Shown: positions 7,605-16,274 of the stretch, piece after piece
How the letters are laid out: each line of letters begins with the position of its first letter
Numbering within the stretch: the first letter of the stretch is position 1
Assembly (NCBI GenBank): GCA_963626285.1
Contig: CAVFWQ010000003.1
Location: forward strand, 1-64,000
Length of the DNA stretch: 64,000 bases
Reading direction: 5' to 3'
Source of the DNA: CAVDRM01 sp963626285
GTDB taxonomy: Bacteria > Bacillota > Clostridia > Christensenellales > Aristaeellaceae
Notes under the pieces: model-generated
What the model was told of the DNA's origin: nothing
The model's database searches: none
What the model saw: only the letters and a program-made list of their open reading frames with translations
Translations under genes and position numbers: made by a program

Positions 7605-9083
7605 ATGATGGAACGGCTGAACGGACAGCAAAAAGCCACGGTGCAGCGCCCCATTAAGGTGCTGCAATTCGGTGAGGGCAATTTTCTCCGCGCTTTTGTG
7701 GATGACATGATTGACATTGCGAATGAGGAAACGGCGCTGAATGCCGGTATCGTGCTGGTCAAAAACATCGAGCTGGGCAATTTGGCGGCCTTTCATGAGC
7801 AGGACTGCCTGTACACAGTCCTGCTGCGCGGCCTTCGGGACGGAAAGCCCGTGGAAGAGGAGCGCCTGATTACCTCCGTGCAGGACGCGGTGGATGCCTA
7901 TGCCGAATATGAAAAATACGCGGCGTTTGCCAAATCGGACACCCTGCAGTTCATCGTTTCCAACACCACGGAGGCGGGCATCGTGCTGGACGAAAGCGAC
8001 CGGTTTGACCTCTGCCCCCCGCGCACTTATCCAGCCAAGCTGTGCAAATTCCTCTTTGAACGCGCCGAGGCGTTTGATTACGCCAAGGACAAGGGGCTGA
8101 TCATCCTGCCCGTTGAGCTGATTGACGACAACGGCATCCAATTAAAGCGCTGCGTGAAGGCGCTGGCGGAGATTTGGAACTTAGGCGGGCGCTTTGAGCA
8201 GTGGCTGGACGAGGCGTGCGTGTTCACGTCGACCCTGGTCGACCGCATCGTGACGGGCTATCCGCGGGACGAAGCCGACCGCCAGGCCATTTGGGAGCGC
8301 CTTGGCTATGAGGACAGGCTGCTGGTTACGGGCGAGCCGTTTGCCCTTTGGGTCATTGAATCCCCGCGCGATTTGAGCGACGTCCTGCCCTTGCCGAAGT
8401 GCGGCCTGCCCGTCATCTTTACGGACAACCAGCGCCCCTACAAGCAGCGCAAGGTGCGCATCCTGAACGGCGCGCATACGTCCTTTGTCCCCGCCGCCTT
8501 CCAGTGCGGGTATGACTATGTGCTGCAGGGGATGCAGGACCCGCTGATCAAGGAATTCATGCAGCGCACCCTGTATGACGAGGTCATCCCCACCCTGACG
8601 CTGCCCAAGGAGGATTTGATGTCTTTTGCGGAGGCGGTCACGGGACGGTTTGAAAACCCCTTCATCCGCCATGCGCTCCTGTCCATCTGCCTGAACTGCG
8701 TGTCCAAGTGGCGCGCCCGCTGCCTGCCGAGCGTCCTTGGCTATGTTGAAAAAACGGGTGAGCTTCCGTCGCATCTGACCTTTTCGATGGCCTCCATGAT
8801 GGCGCTGTATCACGGCGGGCATATCGAAAACGGGCACTTGATCTGCAAGCGGAACGGCGAGGACTACGCCCTGCAGGACGATGAAGCCGTTCTGCGCTTC
8901 TTTGAGCAGGGCAACAGTCTGCCGCCAGAACAGCTTGTGCATGACTTCCTCTCTAATGAAGCGTTCTTTGGGCAGGATCTGACGAAGCTCAGGGGCTTTG
9001 AGGCTTCCGTCCTGCAAAGCTATCGGGATATTCTGGCCAAAGGAATGCGGACGGCGATGACGGAGAGGTTTCATGATGCGTGA
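7605..9083 (+). CDS. uxaB: Tagaturonate reductase (altronate oxidoreductase)
   Basis: UxaB reduces tagaturonate to altronate with NADH. The roughly 492-residue protein is a long-chain mannitol-dehydrogenase-fold enzyme; it has the nucleotide-binding entry VLQFGEGNFLRAF and the lysine-containing stretch NDDGIQLK-like (LIDDNGIQLK) typical of the family. UxaB rather than fructuronate reductase is supported by the directly following uxaA. Tandem ATGs at 7605 and 7608 follow an AAAGGAAG site; the second has the better spacing, so either may be used. The gene is controlled by the promoter at 7512-7540 and operator O2. Confidence 0.92.
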   Translation: MMERLNGQQKATVQRPIKVLQFGEGNFLRAFVDDMIDIANEETALNAGIVLVKNIELGNLAAFHEQDCLYTVLLRGLRDGKPVEEERLITSVQDAVDAYAEYEKYAAFAKSDTLQFIVSNTTEAGIVLDESDRFDLCPPRTYPAKLCKFLFERAEAFDYAKDKGLIILPVELIDDNGIQLKRCVKALAEIWNLGGRFEQWLDEACVFTSTLVDRIVTGYPRDEADRQAIWERLGYEDRLLVTGEPFALWVIESPRDLSDVLPLPKCGLPVIFTDNQRPYKQRKVRILNGAHTSFVPAAFQCGYDYVLQGMQDPLIKEFMQRTLYDEVIPTLTLPKEDLMSFAEAVTGRFENPFIRHALLSICLNCVSKWRARCLPSVLGYVEKTGELPSHLTFSMASMMALYHGGHIENGHLICKRNGEDYALQDDEAVLRFFEQGNSLPPEQLVHDFLSNEAFFGQDLTKLRGFEASVLQSYRDILAKGMRTAMTERFHDA

Positions 9084-10557
9084 GCTGCTGAAAATCAACC
9101 CGCGGGATACCGTGGCCGTGGCGCTTCGCCCTTTGCAAAAAGGCGAAATGGCGGCGACGGACGATGAAAAAATTGTTCTGCTGACCGACGTCCCCGCCGG
9201 ACACAAGGTCGCCCTTCGGGATATTGCATCGGGCGAAACGGTCATCAAATACGGCTATCCCATCGGCCGCGCCACCGAGGCCATCCGAAAAGGCAGCCAT
9301 GTGCATACGCACAACCTGCATACGCTGCTGAGCGGCGAGCTTGCGTATGCCTATCATCCCGTGAACAGGGAGCAAAAGCGGCAGACCCCCGCCGTCTTCA
9401 TGGGCTATGCGCGTGAAAACGGCACGGTCGGCGTGCGGAATGAATTGTGGATTCTGCCGACCGTCGGCTGTGTCAACGATGTCGCCAGAGCGCTGGAGCG
9501 CAAGGCGCAGACGCTCGTGGGCGGCGGCGTAGAGGGCGTGTATGCCTTTCCGCATCCCTACGGCTGCTCCCAGATGGGCGACGACCAGGAAAACACCCGA
9601 ACGGTCTTGGCGGACTTGGCGGCGCATCCCAATGCAGGCGGCGTGTTAGTGCTGGGTCTCGGCTGTGAAAACAGCGGCGTGGAGGAAATCCGCAAGCGCC
9701 TTCCGGACGGCGCGGGCAGCCGGATCCGCTTCCTTGTCTGCCAGCAGGTGGAGGACGAAATCAGGGAAGGCATGGCGCTGCTGTCCGAATTGGCGGACGG
9801 GATGCGAAGCGAGCGGCGCGTTCCCTGTTCCGCATCCAAGCTGGTCGTCGGGCTTAAATGCGGCGGCTCGGACGGATTCAGCGGCATCACCGCCAACCCT
9901 GTCATCGGCGGCTTTTCGGATCTGCTGACCGCGCAGGGCGGCAGCACCATTTTGACCGAGGTGCCGGAGATGTTCGGCGCGGAGACCATTCTGATGGAGC
10001 GGTGCGGCACGAAGGAGCTGTTTGACAAGACCGTGCGCCTCATCAACGATTTCAAGCGCTATTTTGAGGAGCATCACCAGACCATCTACGAAAATCCGTC
10101 TCCCGGCAACAAGGCGGGCGGCATCAGCACATTGGAGGACAAGGCGCTGGGCTGCACGCAAAAAAGCGGCTTTTCGCCTGTGCGGGACGTGCTTTCCTAC
10201 GGCGAAAGGCTGCACACGGCGGGCTTGAACCTGCTCTCCGCGCCCGGCAACGATTTGGTGGCGGCAACGGCCTTGGCCGCGTCCGGCGCGCAAATCGTTC
10301 TGTTCTCAACGGGACGCGGAACGCCCTTTGCCTCGCCCGTGCCGACGCTGAAGATTGCCTCGAACACACCGCTGGCGCAGAAAAAGCACGACTGGATCGA
10401 CTTTGACGCGGGGGAAATGCTGGACGGCAAGACCCTGCCCGACCTGTCGCAGCGCCTGATGGATTTGGTACTGGCCGTGGCCGGAGGCCGCCTCGTCCGC
10501 AGCGAGGAAAACGGATACCATGATATGGCCATATTCAAGACGGGAGTCACGTTATAA
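9073..10557 (+). CDS. uxaA: Altronate dehydratase
   Basis: UxaA dehydrates D-altronate to 2-keto-3-deoxygluconate. The 494-residue protein matches the family length, with an N-terminal SAF-type domain (about residues 10-95, including HVHTHNL) and a C-terminal dehydratase domain carrying conserved His/Cys blocks such as FPHPYGCSQMGDD, GLGCEN and GLKCGGSDGFSG. Such enzymes need iron or manganese. The start overlaps the end of uxaB by 11 bases, showing an operon; ATG at 9073 or 9076 is possible. Confidence 0.95.
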   Translation: MMRELLKINPRDTVAVALRPLQKGEMAATDDEKIVLLTDVPAGHKVALRDIASGETVIKYGYPIGRATEAIRKGSHVHTHNLHTLLSGELAYAYHPVNREQKRQTPAVFMGYARENGTVGVRNELWILPTVGCVNDVARALERKAQTLVGGGVEGVYAFPHPYGCSQMGDDQENTRTVLADLAAHPNAGGVLVLGLGCENSGVEEIRKRLPDGAGSRIRFLVCQQVEDEIREGMALLSELADGMRSERRVPCSASKLVVGLKCGGSDGFSGITANPVIGGFSDLLTAQGGSTILTEVPEMFGAETILMERCGTKELFDKTVRLINDFKRYFEEHHQTIYENPSPGNKAGGISTLEDKALGCTQKSGFSPVRDVLSYGERLHTAGLNLLSAPGNDLVAATALAASGAQIVLFSTGRGTPFASPVPTLKIASNTPLAQKKHDWIDFDAGEMLDGKTLPDLSQRLMDLVLAVAGGRLVRSEENGYHDMAIFKTGVTL

Positions 10558-10635
10558 CGGACGGCGTATGGAGCGCGCAAAGTGAAAAGCGAGAAAATAA
10601 TGCTTCATTCTCTTTTCTGTCCGCCGCCTGCCGCT

Positions 10636-10664
10636 TTGACAGCGCCGATGCAATGCGCTATAAT
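10636..10664 (+). promoter_or_regulatory. Promoter of the KDPG aldolase gene
   Basis: TTGACA (10636-10641), 17 bases, TATAAT (10659-10664) is a consensus sigma-A promoter. No copy of the TGTAA-N4-TTACA operator is visible here, so this gene may not be under the same repressor. Confidence 0.85.
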
Positions 10665-10696
10665 AGAACCGCAAACAATTAGGGAGGGATTCAGAC

Positions 10697-11653
10697 ATGG
10701 ATATCATCAAACAGCTTTCTTTGGCAGGGCTCGTTCCGGTCATTAAAGTCGAGGATGCGGCGGATGCCGTGCCGCTTTGCCGGGCGCTTTCAAACGGCGG
10801 TCTGCCCGTCGCGGAAATCACGTTCCGCACGGCGGCGGCTAAGGAGGCCATCCGTCTTGTGCATGAGGCGCTGCCGGATGTGCTGCTGGGCGCAGGCACG
10901 GTGCTGACCCGTGAGCAGGTGGATGAGGCTGTCGCCGCCGGCGCCGGCTACATCGTTTCCCCCGGCCTCAACCGCAGCATCGTGCAGTACTGCAAGGAAA
11001 AGGGCGTGCCAATCGTCCCCGGCTGCTCCAATCCCAGCGATATCGAGATTGCGCTGGAGGAGGGCATCAAGACAGTGAAGTTCTTCCCCGCCGAGGCGCT
11101 GGGCGGTCTGCCCGTCATCAAGGCCATGTCCGCGCCCTACGGCGATGTGACCTTTCTGCCCACCGGCGGCGTCAATGAAAAAAATCTGAACGATTACCTG
11201 TCCTTCCGCAAGGTCATTGCCTGCGGCGGGAGCTGGATGGTGCCGGCGGATGCCGTCGCCGCCAAGGACTGGCAGCGCATTGAGAACCTGACCCGCAGCG
11301 CTGTCAACACCATGCTGGGCTTGGAATTAAAGCATGTCGGCGTGAACAGCGGCGACCCGGAAACCGCCGCCCGCGATGCCGGAATGCTGGCCAAGCTGCT
11401 GGGCTGGCCGCTGGAGGAGCGCTCCAAGGGCATTTTCGTCAAGGATGCCTTTGAGGTCATGAAAATTCCCTTCAGGGGAAAGAACGGGCATATCGCCATC
11501 GCCTGCAACGATGTAGCGCGCGCCCGCTGGCATATGGAGCGCCGCGGCTTCGCCTTCGACGATGAAAGCGCCGGCCTGAAGAACGGCAGGCTCAACATGA
11601 TTTATCTGAAGGACGACATTGCCGGCTTTGCCATTCATCTGCTGCAGAAGTAA
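10697..11653 (+). CDS. eda: KDPG/KHG aldolase fused to a VOC-like domain
   Basis: Residues 1 to about 205 are a KDPG (2-keto-3-deoxy-6-phosphogluconate) / 4-hydroxy-2-oxoglutarate aldolase: Glu40 in AEITFRT, the GAGTVL turn, and the Schiff-base Lys128 in TVKFFPAEALGG are all present. It splits KDPG to pyruvate and glyceraldehyde 3-phosphate, the last step after altronate dehydratase and KDG kinase. Residues about 210-318 are an added domain resembling the glyoxalase/VOC fold (LKHVGVNSGDPE, then GHIAIACNDV), which ordinary 205-215-residue Eda proteins lack. Its role is unknown; it may bind metal or an effector. A good AGGGAGG site precedes the ATG. No KDG kinase gene is in the window. Confidence 0.92.
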   Translation: MDIIKQLSLAGLVPVIKVEDAADAVPLCRALSNGGLPVAEITFRTAAAKEAIRLVHEALPDVLLGAGTVLTREQVDEAVAAGAGYIVSPGLNRSIVQYCKEKGVPIVPGCSNPSDIEIALEEGIKTVKFFPAEALGGLPVIKAMSAPYGDVTFLPTGGVNEKNLNDYLSFRKVIACGGSWMVPADAVAAKDWQRIENLTRSAVNTMLGLELKHVGVNSGDPETAARDAGMLAKLLGWPLEERSKGIFVKDAFEVMKIPFRGKNGHIAIACNDVARARWHMERRGFAFDDESAGLKNGRLNMIYLKDDIAGFAIHLLQK

Positions 11654-11670
11654 GACAGCACAGCGCAACA

Positions 11671-11699
11671 AACGACCGCACATGATGCGGCCGTTTTTT
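11671..11699 (+). terminator. Terminator after eda
   Basis: A ten-base stem with one mismatch (AACGACCGCA with TGCGGCCGTT) is followed by six T residues. It separates eda from the copper genes. Confidence 0.65.
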
Positions 11700-11734
11700 A
11701 TTTCCCGTCCCGAAACAATAACGGCTTTCAACAC

Positions 11735-11763
11735 TTGACAAATACGGTATGGGGGTATATGAT
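11735..11763 (+). promoter_or_regulatory. csoR-copA promoter with CsoR box
   Basis: TTGACA (11735-11740), a 17-base spacer and TATGAT (11758-11763) form the promoter. The spacer contains ATACGGTATGGGGGTATAT (11742-11760), whose G-tract flanked by TAT/TAC resembles known CsoR binding sites in Firmicutes, so repressor binding would mask the promoter when copper is low. Confidence 0.75.
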
Positions 11764-11795
11764 TTCCTTGCCGAAAGGCGAAAGGAGGCGGGAGC

Positions 11796-12107
11796 ATGGA
11801 AGAACATACCCCCTGCTGTCACTGCTCGGCGCGGCGCAAGGAGCGCTCGCCGGAGGAGTACAAAAGGCTGATTCATCGCTTGAACCGCATTGAGGGGCAG
11901 GTGCGCGGCATCCGCAAAATGGTGGAGGAATGCGCGTACTGTCCGGATATTTTGGTGCAGTCCGCGGCGGTCAGCGCGGCGGTCAATGCCTTTAATCGGG
12001 AGCTGCTGGCAAACCACATCAAGACCTGCGTCGCGCAGGACATCCGCACGGGCAGGGACGAGGTGGTGGACGAGCTGCTGGCGACGATGAAAAAACTGAT
12101 GAAATAA
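11796..12107 (+). CDS. csoR: CsoR-type copper-sensing repressor
   Basis: This 103-residue all-helical protein belongs to the CsoR/RcnR family (DUF156). The Cu(I) ligand set Cys-His-Cys can be read at Cys49 (AYCPDIL), His74 and Cys78 (NHIKTC), which fits CsoR rather than the nickel/cobalt sensor RcnR. The N-terminus has an additional CCHC cluster (residues 7-10) of unclear use. An AAAGGAGG site precedes the ATG. It is the first gene of a two-gene copper operon and likely represses itself and copA until copper binds. Confidence 0.9.
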   Translation: MEEHTPCCHCSARRKERSPEEYKRLIHRLNRIEGQVRGIRKMVEECAYCPDILVQSAAVSAAVNAFNRELLANHIKTCVAQDIRTGRDEVVDELLATMKKLMK

Positions 12108-12131
12108 CGCATGTTTGAAGGAGCATCTGTC

Positions 12132-14654
12132 ATGAAACAATATACTGTCACCGGCATGAGCTGCGCTGCGTGCAGCGCACGGGTGGAAAAGGCCGTATCC
12201 AAGGTGGCGGGCGTGAAAAGCTGTTCGGTGAGCCTGCTGACCAATTCGATGGGCGTGGAGGGCGAGGCCGCGCCTGAGGCCGTCATTGCGGCGGTCACGG
12301 CGGCAGGCTACGGTGCATCGCTGAATGGCAAAAAAAAGCAGTCTCCGCAGGGCGCGGAAGAGGCGCTCATGGACCGTGAAACGCCCAAACTCAAAAAAAG
12401 ACTGTGCTGGTCGCTTTTATTTTTGCTGGTGCTGATGTATTTTTCGATGGGTCACATGATGTCGGGATGGCCGCTCCCTGCATTTTTTGAGGGCAATCAT
12501 GTGGCGATGGGGCTGGCGGAGCTGCTGCTGACCGTCATGGTGATGGTCATCGATCAGCGCTTTTTTATCAGCGGCTTCACGAGCCTCCTGCATCGTGCGC
12601 CGAACATGGATACCCTGGTGGCGCTGGGCGCAACGGCGGCGTTCGGCTACAGCACCTACGCGCTGTTCGCCATGACGGGCGCGCAGGTGCGCGGCGATGC
12701 GGCGGCCGTCATGCAGTACATGGACGAATTTTATTTTGAATCCGCCGCCATGATTTTGACGCTCATCACCGTGGGGAAAACGCTGGAGGCGCGTTCCAAA
12801 GGCAAGACGACGGACGCGCTGAAAGGGCTGATGAAGCTCGCACCGCAGACGGCGACCGTTTTAAGAAACAATGCCGAGATTGTCGTGCCCGTCGGCGAAG
12901 TGCGGGTGGACGACATTTTTGTCGTCCGCCCCGGCGAAAGCATCCCCGTGGACGGCGTGGTGCTGGAGGGCAGCAGCGCGGTGAATGAAGCGGCGCTGAC
13001 GGGCGAGAGCATTCCGGCGGACAAGGCCGCGGGGGATACCGTTTCCGCCGCAACGGTCAACCGATCCGGCTTTCTCAAATGCCGTGCCTCCCGCGTGGGC
13101 GAGGATACGACCCTGTCTCAAATCATTCAGATGGTCGGCGATGCGGCGGCGACTAAGGCGCCCATTGCAAAAATCGCCGACAAGGTATCCGGCATTTTCG
13201 TCCCGACGGTGATGGCTATTGCCGCCGTGACCGCCGCCGTCTGGCTTTTGCTGGGCAGGGACGTCGGCTATGCGCTGGCGCGGGGCATTTCCGTGCTGGT
13301 CATCAGCTGCCCCTGTGCCTTGGGGCTGGCAACGCCCGTAGCCATCATGGTGGGCAGCGGCATGGGCGCAAAGAACGGCATCCTGTTCAAAACGGCGGCT
13401 TCGCTGGAGGAAACGGGGCGCATTCAAATCGTTGCTTTGGACAAGACGGGTACAATCACGACCGGAGAGCCTGTCGTGACGGACATTCTGCCCGCAGAAA
13501 ATATGACGGACGAGCAGCTTCTCACCTTGGCGCTGGCGCTGGAGAAAAAAAGCGAGCATCCTTTAGCGCGGGCGATTCTGAAAAAGGGCGGGGAAAGGCA
13601 TATTCATGCGCCGGAGACGGCGGATTTTGCCGCCCTGCCCGGCAACGGCTTGGAGGGAACGGTCGAGGGCAGGAGAGTGTCCGGCGGCAATCTTGCCTTC
13701 ATTTCGACCCACGCCGAGGTTTCGCAAGACATGAAAGCAAAGGCGGATGCCTTGGCTGCGCAGGGCAAGACACCCCTGTTTTTCAGCCGTGACAGGCAGC
13801 TTTTAGGCGTGATTGCCGTGGCGGATGTCATCAAGGAGGACAGTCCCAAAGCCGTGCGTGAGCTTCAAAACATGGGGCTGCGCGTGGTCATGCTGACGGG
13901 CGACAACGAGCGCACCGCGCAGGCGGTCGGAACGCAGGCGGGCGTGGACAGGGTCATCGCGGGCGTTCTGCCGGACGGCAAGGAGCGTGTCGTGCGCGAA
14001 TTAAAGACGCAGGGCAAGGTGGCAATGGTGGGCGACGGCATCAACGATGCGCCCGCGCTGACCCGTGCGGACATCGGCATGGCCATCGGCGCGGGGACGG
14101 ATGTCGCCATTGACGCGGCGGATGTGGTGCTGATGAAGAGCACTTTAAGCGATGTTCCTGCCGCCATTCGCCTGAGCCGCGCCGCGCTGCGCAACATTCA
14201 TGAAAATCTTTTCTGGGCGTTCTTCTACAACATCATCGGCATTCCGCTGGCGGCGGGCGTGTTCATTCCGCTCGGTTTGACGCTCAATCCCATGTTCGGC
14301 GCGGCGGCGATGAGCCTGAGCAGCTTCTGCGTGGTCTCGAACGCCCTTAGGCTGAATTTCTTCAAAGTGCACGATGCGGGTCGCGACAGGAAAACGAAAG
14401 CCGTTGATTTGAAAGCGTCCGCTGCGGAAGCAGCGGACACGGAGCTGCGCCGCGTGATGCGCATTGAGGGCATGATGTGCCCGCATTGCGAGGCAACGGT
14501 CAAGGCCGCGCTGGAGGCGCTGCCGAATGTGGAAAGCGCCGCCGTCAGCCATGAAAAGGGCGAGGCCGTGCTGACGCTTTCCGCGCCCGTGGAGGATAAG
14601 CAGCTTACACAGGCAGTCGAGGCGCACGGCTATCAGGTGAAGGAAATACGATGA
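12132..14654 (+). CDS. copA: Copper-exporting P1B-type ATPase
   Basis: CopA pumps Cu(I) out of the cytoplasm. The 840-residue protein has an N-terminal heavy-metal domain with GMSCAAC (Cys11, Cys14), membrane helices, the CPC metal-transport motif (residues 393-395 in SCPCALG), the phosphorylated Asp437 in DKTGT, a nucleotide-binding HP motif (SEHPLARA) and the hinge GDGINDAPAL. Unusually for the class it also has a C-terminal metal-binding domain (about residues 772-838, GMMCPHC). The ATG at 12132 is chosen because a GAAGGAG site lies nine bases upstream. It follows csoR by 24 bases. Confidence 0.95.
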   Translation: MKQYTVTGMSCAACSARVEKAVSKVAGVKSCSVSLLTNSMGVEGEAAPEAVIAAVTAAGYGASLNGKKKQSPQGAEEALMDRETPKLKKRLCWSLLFLLVLMYFSMGHMMSGWPLPAFFEGNHVAMGLAELLLTVMVMVIDQRFFISGFTSLLHRAPNMDTLVALGATAAFGYSTYALFAMTGAQVRGDAAAVMQYMDEFYFESAAMILTLITVGKTLEARSKGKTTDALKGLMKLAPQTATVLRNNAEIVVPVGEVRVDDIFVVRPGESIPVDGVVLEGSSAVNEAALTGESIPADKAAGDTVSAATVNRSGFLKCRASRVGEDTTLSQIIQMVGDAAATKAPIAKIADKVSGIFVPTVMAIAAVTAAVWLLLGRDVGYALARGISVLVISCPCALGLATPVAIMVGSGMGAKNGILFKTAASLEETGRIQIVALDKTGTITTGEPVVTDILPAENMTDEQLLTLALALEKKSEHPLARAILKKGGERHIHAPETADFAALPGNGLEGTVEGRRVSGGNLAFISTHAEVSQDMKAKADALAAQGKTPLFFSRDRQLLGVIAVADVIKEDSPKAVRELQNMGLRVVMLTGDNERTAQAVGTQAGVDRVIAGVLPDGKERVVRELKTQGKVAMVGDGINDAPALTRADIGMAIGAGTDVAIDAADVVLMKSTLSDVPAAIRLSRAALRNIHENLFWAFFYNIIGIPLAAGVFIPLGLTLNPMFGAAAMSLSSFCVVSNALRLNFFKVHDAGRDRKTKAVDLKASAAEAADTELRRVMRIEGMMCPHCEATVKAALEALPNVESAAVSHEKGEAVLTLSAPVEDKQLTQAVEAHGYQVKEIR

Positions 14655-14786
14655 GGGTATGGCGGGGAAAAGGGGTTTTTGAAAAAATCTCCTTTCCCCG
14701 CGCCGTTATCCGATGCTTTTTCATTGTAAACCACAGTCGCTTAGAACACGGAGATGAGCAAAGAAACGGCTTTTTTTCTTTTGCTT

Positions 14787-14816
14787 CAACAAATTTCACT
14801 TCCCGTCCATCTAATC
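14787..14816 (+). promoter_or_regulatory. Candidate ECF promoter P1 (sigma operon)
   Basis: CAACAAATTT (14787-14796) and CCATCTAATC (14807-14816) lie at exactly the same spacing as the matching elements at 16161 and 16181. AAC and C(A/G)TC cores about 17 bases apart are typical of ECF sigma promoters, so this is probably the autoregulated promoter of the sigma gene. Transcription would begin near 14823. Confidence 0.65.
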
Positions 14817-14853
14817 AATGCACAAGCGCTTGAGCAGGAAGGAAGACACCGGC

Positions 14854-15318
14854 TTGACCAAGGATGAATTCACCTCGCGTGTCATCGCGGCGGAGGGTAC
14901 CCTGTACCGCGTGGCACGCAGCTACCTGAGAGGGGAGCAGGACTGTTTGGATGCCGTGCAGGAGGCTATCCTCAAGGCATGGCAGAAGCAGAACACCCTG
15001 CGGCAGGAGGCGTACTTTGAAACATGGCTGACCCGCATTTTGATTCATGAGGCGGTCGCCATTCTGCGGCGTCAAAAGCGCATGATTCCTGTGGAGAACG
15101 TGCCGGAAACGCCGTCCCCGCCGAGCGATGACCTTGCTCTGCGCGATGCGCTGGACCGCCTGCCGCAGAAAATGCGCACGGCCGCCGTGCTGTTCTACAT
15201 GGAGGGCTTCTCCATCGAGGAGACGGCGAACATCATGCGTGCCCCCAAGGGCACGGTATCATCCTGGCTTCATTATGCACGACAACGGCTGAAAGACATG
15301 CTGACGGAGGATGTTTGA
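14854..15318 (+). CDS. ECF-type RNA polymerase sigma factor
   Basis: A 154-residue sigma-70 family protein with region 2 (RVARSYLRGEQDCLDAVQEA, then a WLTRILIH helix) and region 4 (LPQKMRTAAVLFYMEGFSIEE followed by GTVSSWLHYARQRLK). I place the start at the TTG at 14854 because an AGGAAGGAAG site sits eight bases upstream and the product then begins MTKDEF, the usual ECF beginning; the in-frame ATG at 14818 lies one base after the predicted -10 element and would not be in the transcript. The next gene overlaps in the usual sigma/anti-sigma manner, so the pair probably answers an envelope signal. Confidence 0.85.
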   Translation: MTKDEFTSRVIAAEGTLYRVARSYLRGEQDCLDAVQEAILKAWQKQNTLRQEAYFETWLTRILIHEAVAILRRQKRMIPVENVPETPSPPSDDLALRDALDRLPQKMRTAAVLFYMEGFSIEETANIMRAPKGTVSSWLHYARQRLKDMLTEDV

Positions 15319-15319
15319 T

Positions 15320-16096
15320 ATGCGGAATCAAAAAGAGTGGCAGCAGGCCTATGAGCCGCTGCCGGACAAGCTGCATCAGACGGTTTGTTTCACACTGGAC
15401 AATTTGGAGGAGAAAAAAATGAAAAAGGCTTCTGTCAGAACGATTATCATTGCGATGGCGCTTGCTATTGCCGTATGCGGCACGGCGGCCGCGCTCATGG
15501 ACAGCAAAACAGCTGAGCTTTTCGGCTGGTTTTACGGCGAGGAGACCAAGACTGCTCTGCTGAACGGCGATGTGGCCGTGTCCGGCGAAAGCTATACGCT
15601 GGGCGACGTCGTCTACACCTTGGATGACGTGGTCTATTCCGAAGGCACCTTGTACGGCACGGGCACGATCAGCGCCAAGGAAGGCGCGAATGTCGTGCTG
15701 ATGGCCGAAGACTATTCCGTCAATGACCCCGCCGGCTATATACTGCACTTCGGCGAAGAGACGATCCCCGCGGATGCGAAGACCTATCTGCAGCTTGCGG
15801 AAGAAAAGAGCGCAGGCATCCTTCAGGTGCGTCTTACCCCCAACGGCCTCCTTGCGGGCGGCGAGCTGACCTGCACGGAAAGCATCGGCTATGAAGTCGT
15901 TCCGCAGACGGACGGCACCTTCCGCTTCGCCTTTGAAATTTCCAACGAACAGGGCGACCTTGCACGGCAGGATTCTTACGAGCTGAGCCTGTACATCCGC
16001 AACGGCGCGATGAATGCCGACGGCACGCTGAGCGAACGTGAGCAGTGGGAAAGCGCGGACTGGACTGTGACCGTCTCCCCGAAGGTGCAGGAGTAA
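15320..16096 (+). CDS. Probable membrane anti-sigma factor with extracytoplasmic sensor domain
   Basis: The 258-residue protein has a short cytoplasmic segment (about residues 1-37, with a WQQAYEPLPDKLHQTV pattern seen in Clostridial anti-sigma proteins), one membrane helix (about residues 39-58) and a roughly 200-residue outer domain. Gene order, membrane topology and the two-base gap after the sigma gene support an anti-sigma role; this is inferred, not proven. The GGAGG site at 15304-15309 favours the ATG at 15320 over that at 15311. The outer domain is repeated in the downstream gene at 16275, where both the cytoplasmic segment and the sigma gene are absent. Confidence 0.72.
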   Translation: MRNQKEWQQAYEPLPDKLHQTVCFTLDNLEEKKMKKASVRTIIIAMALAIAVCGTAAALMDSKTAELFGWFYGEETKTALLNGDVAVSGESYTLGDVVYTLDDVVYSEGTLYGTGTISAKEGANVVLMAEDYSVNDPAGYILHFGEETIPADAKTYLQLAEEKSAGILQVRLTPNGLLAGGELTCTESIGYEVVPQTDGTFRFAFEISNEQGDLARQDSYELSLYIRNGAMNADGTLSEREQWESADWTVTVSPKVQE

Positions 16097-16160
16097 CGAA
16101 AGCAACGGGCTGCCCGCTCAAATCGGGCAGTCACTTATACAAGAAAACATTATTTTTATT

Positions 16161-16190
16161 CAAACATTTTTATTCCCTGCCCGTCTAATC
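16161..16190 (+). promoter_or_regulatory. Candidate ECF promoter P2 (paralogue gene)
   Basis: CAAACATTTTT (16161-16171) and CCGTCTAATC (16181-16190) match P1 in both elements and spacing. The match continues past the -10 through ACAAGCGCTTGAGC (16196-16209), which also follows P1 at 14822-14835. This places the shortened paralogue under the same sigma factor. Confidence 0.65.
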
Positions 16191-16274
16191 CATGAACAAG
16201 CGCTTGAGCGGGACGGCGAACGGCCGGACGGCATCAGGCGATGGCTCACATAATCAATGATGGAGGAAATCATG

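Noticed and set aside
16192..16260. A 22-codon frame (MNKRLSG...) after promoter P2, ending in an ATGA overlap and resembling a relic of the sigma gene start
   Set aside because: Its ATG is one base after the -10 element, so it would lie upstream of the transcript start, and the similarity to the sigma frame is explained by the shared promoter and leader DNA. It is better read as a duplication trace than as a leader peptide.
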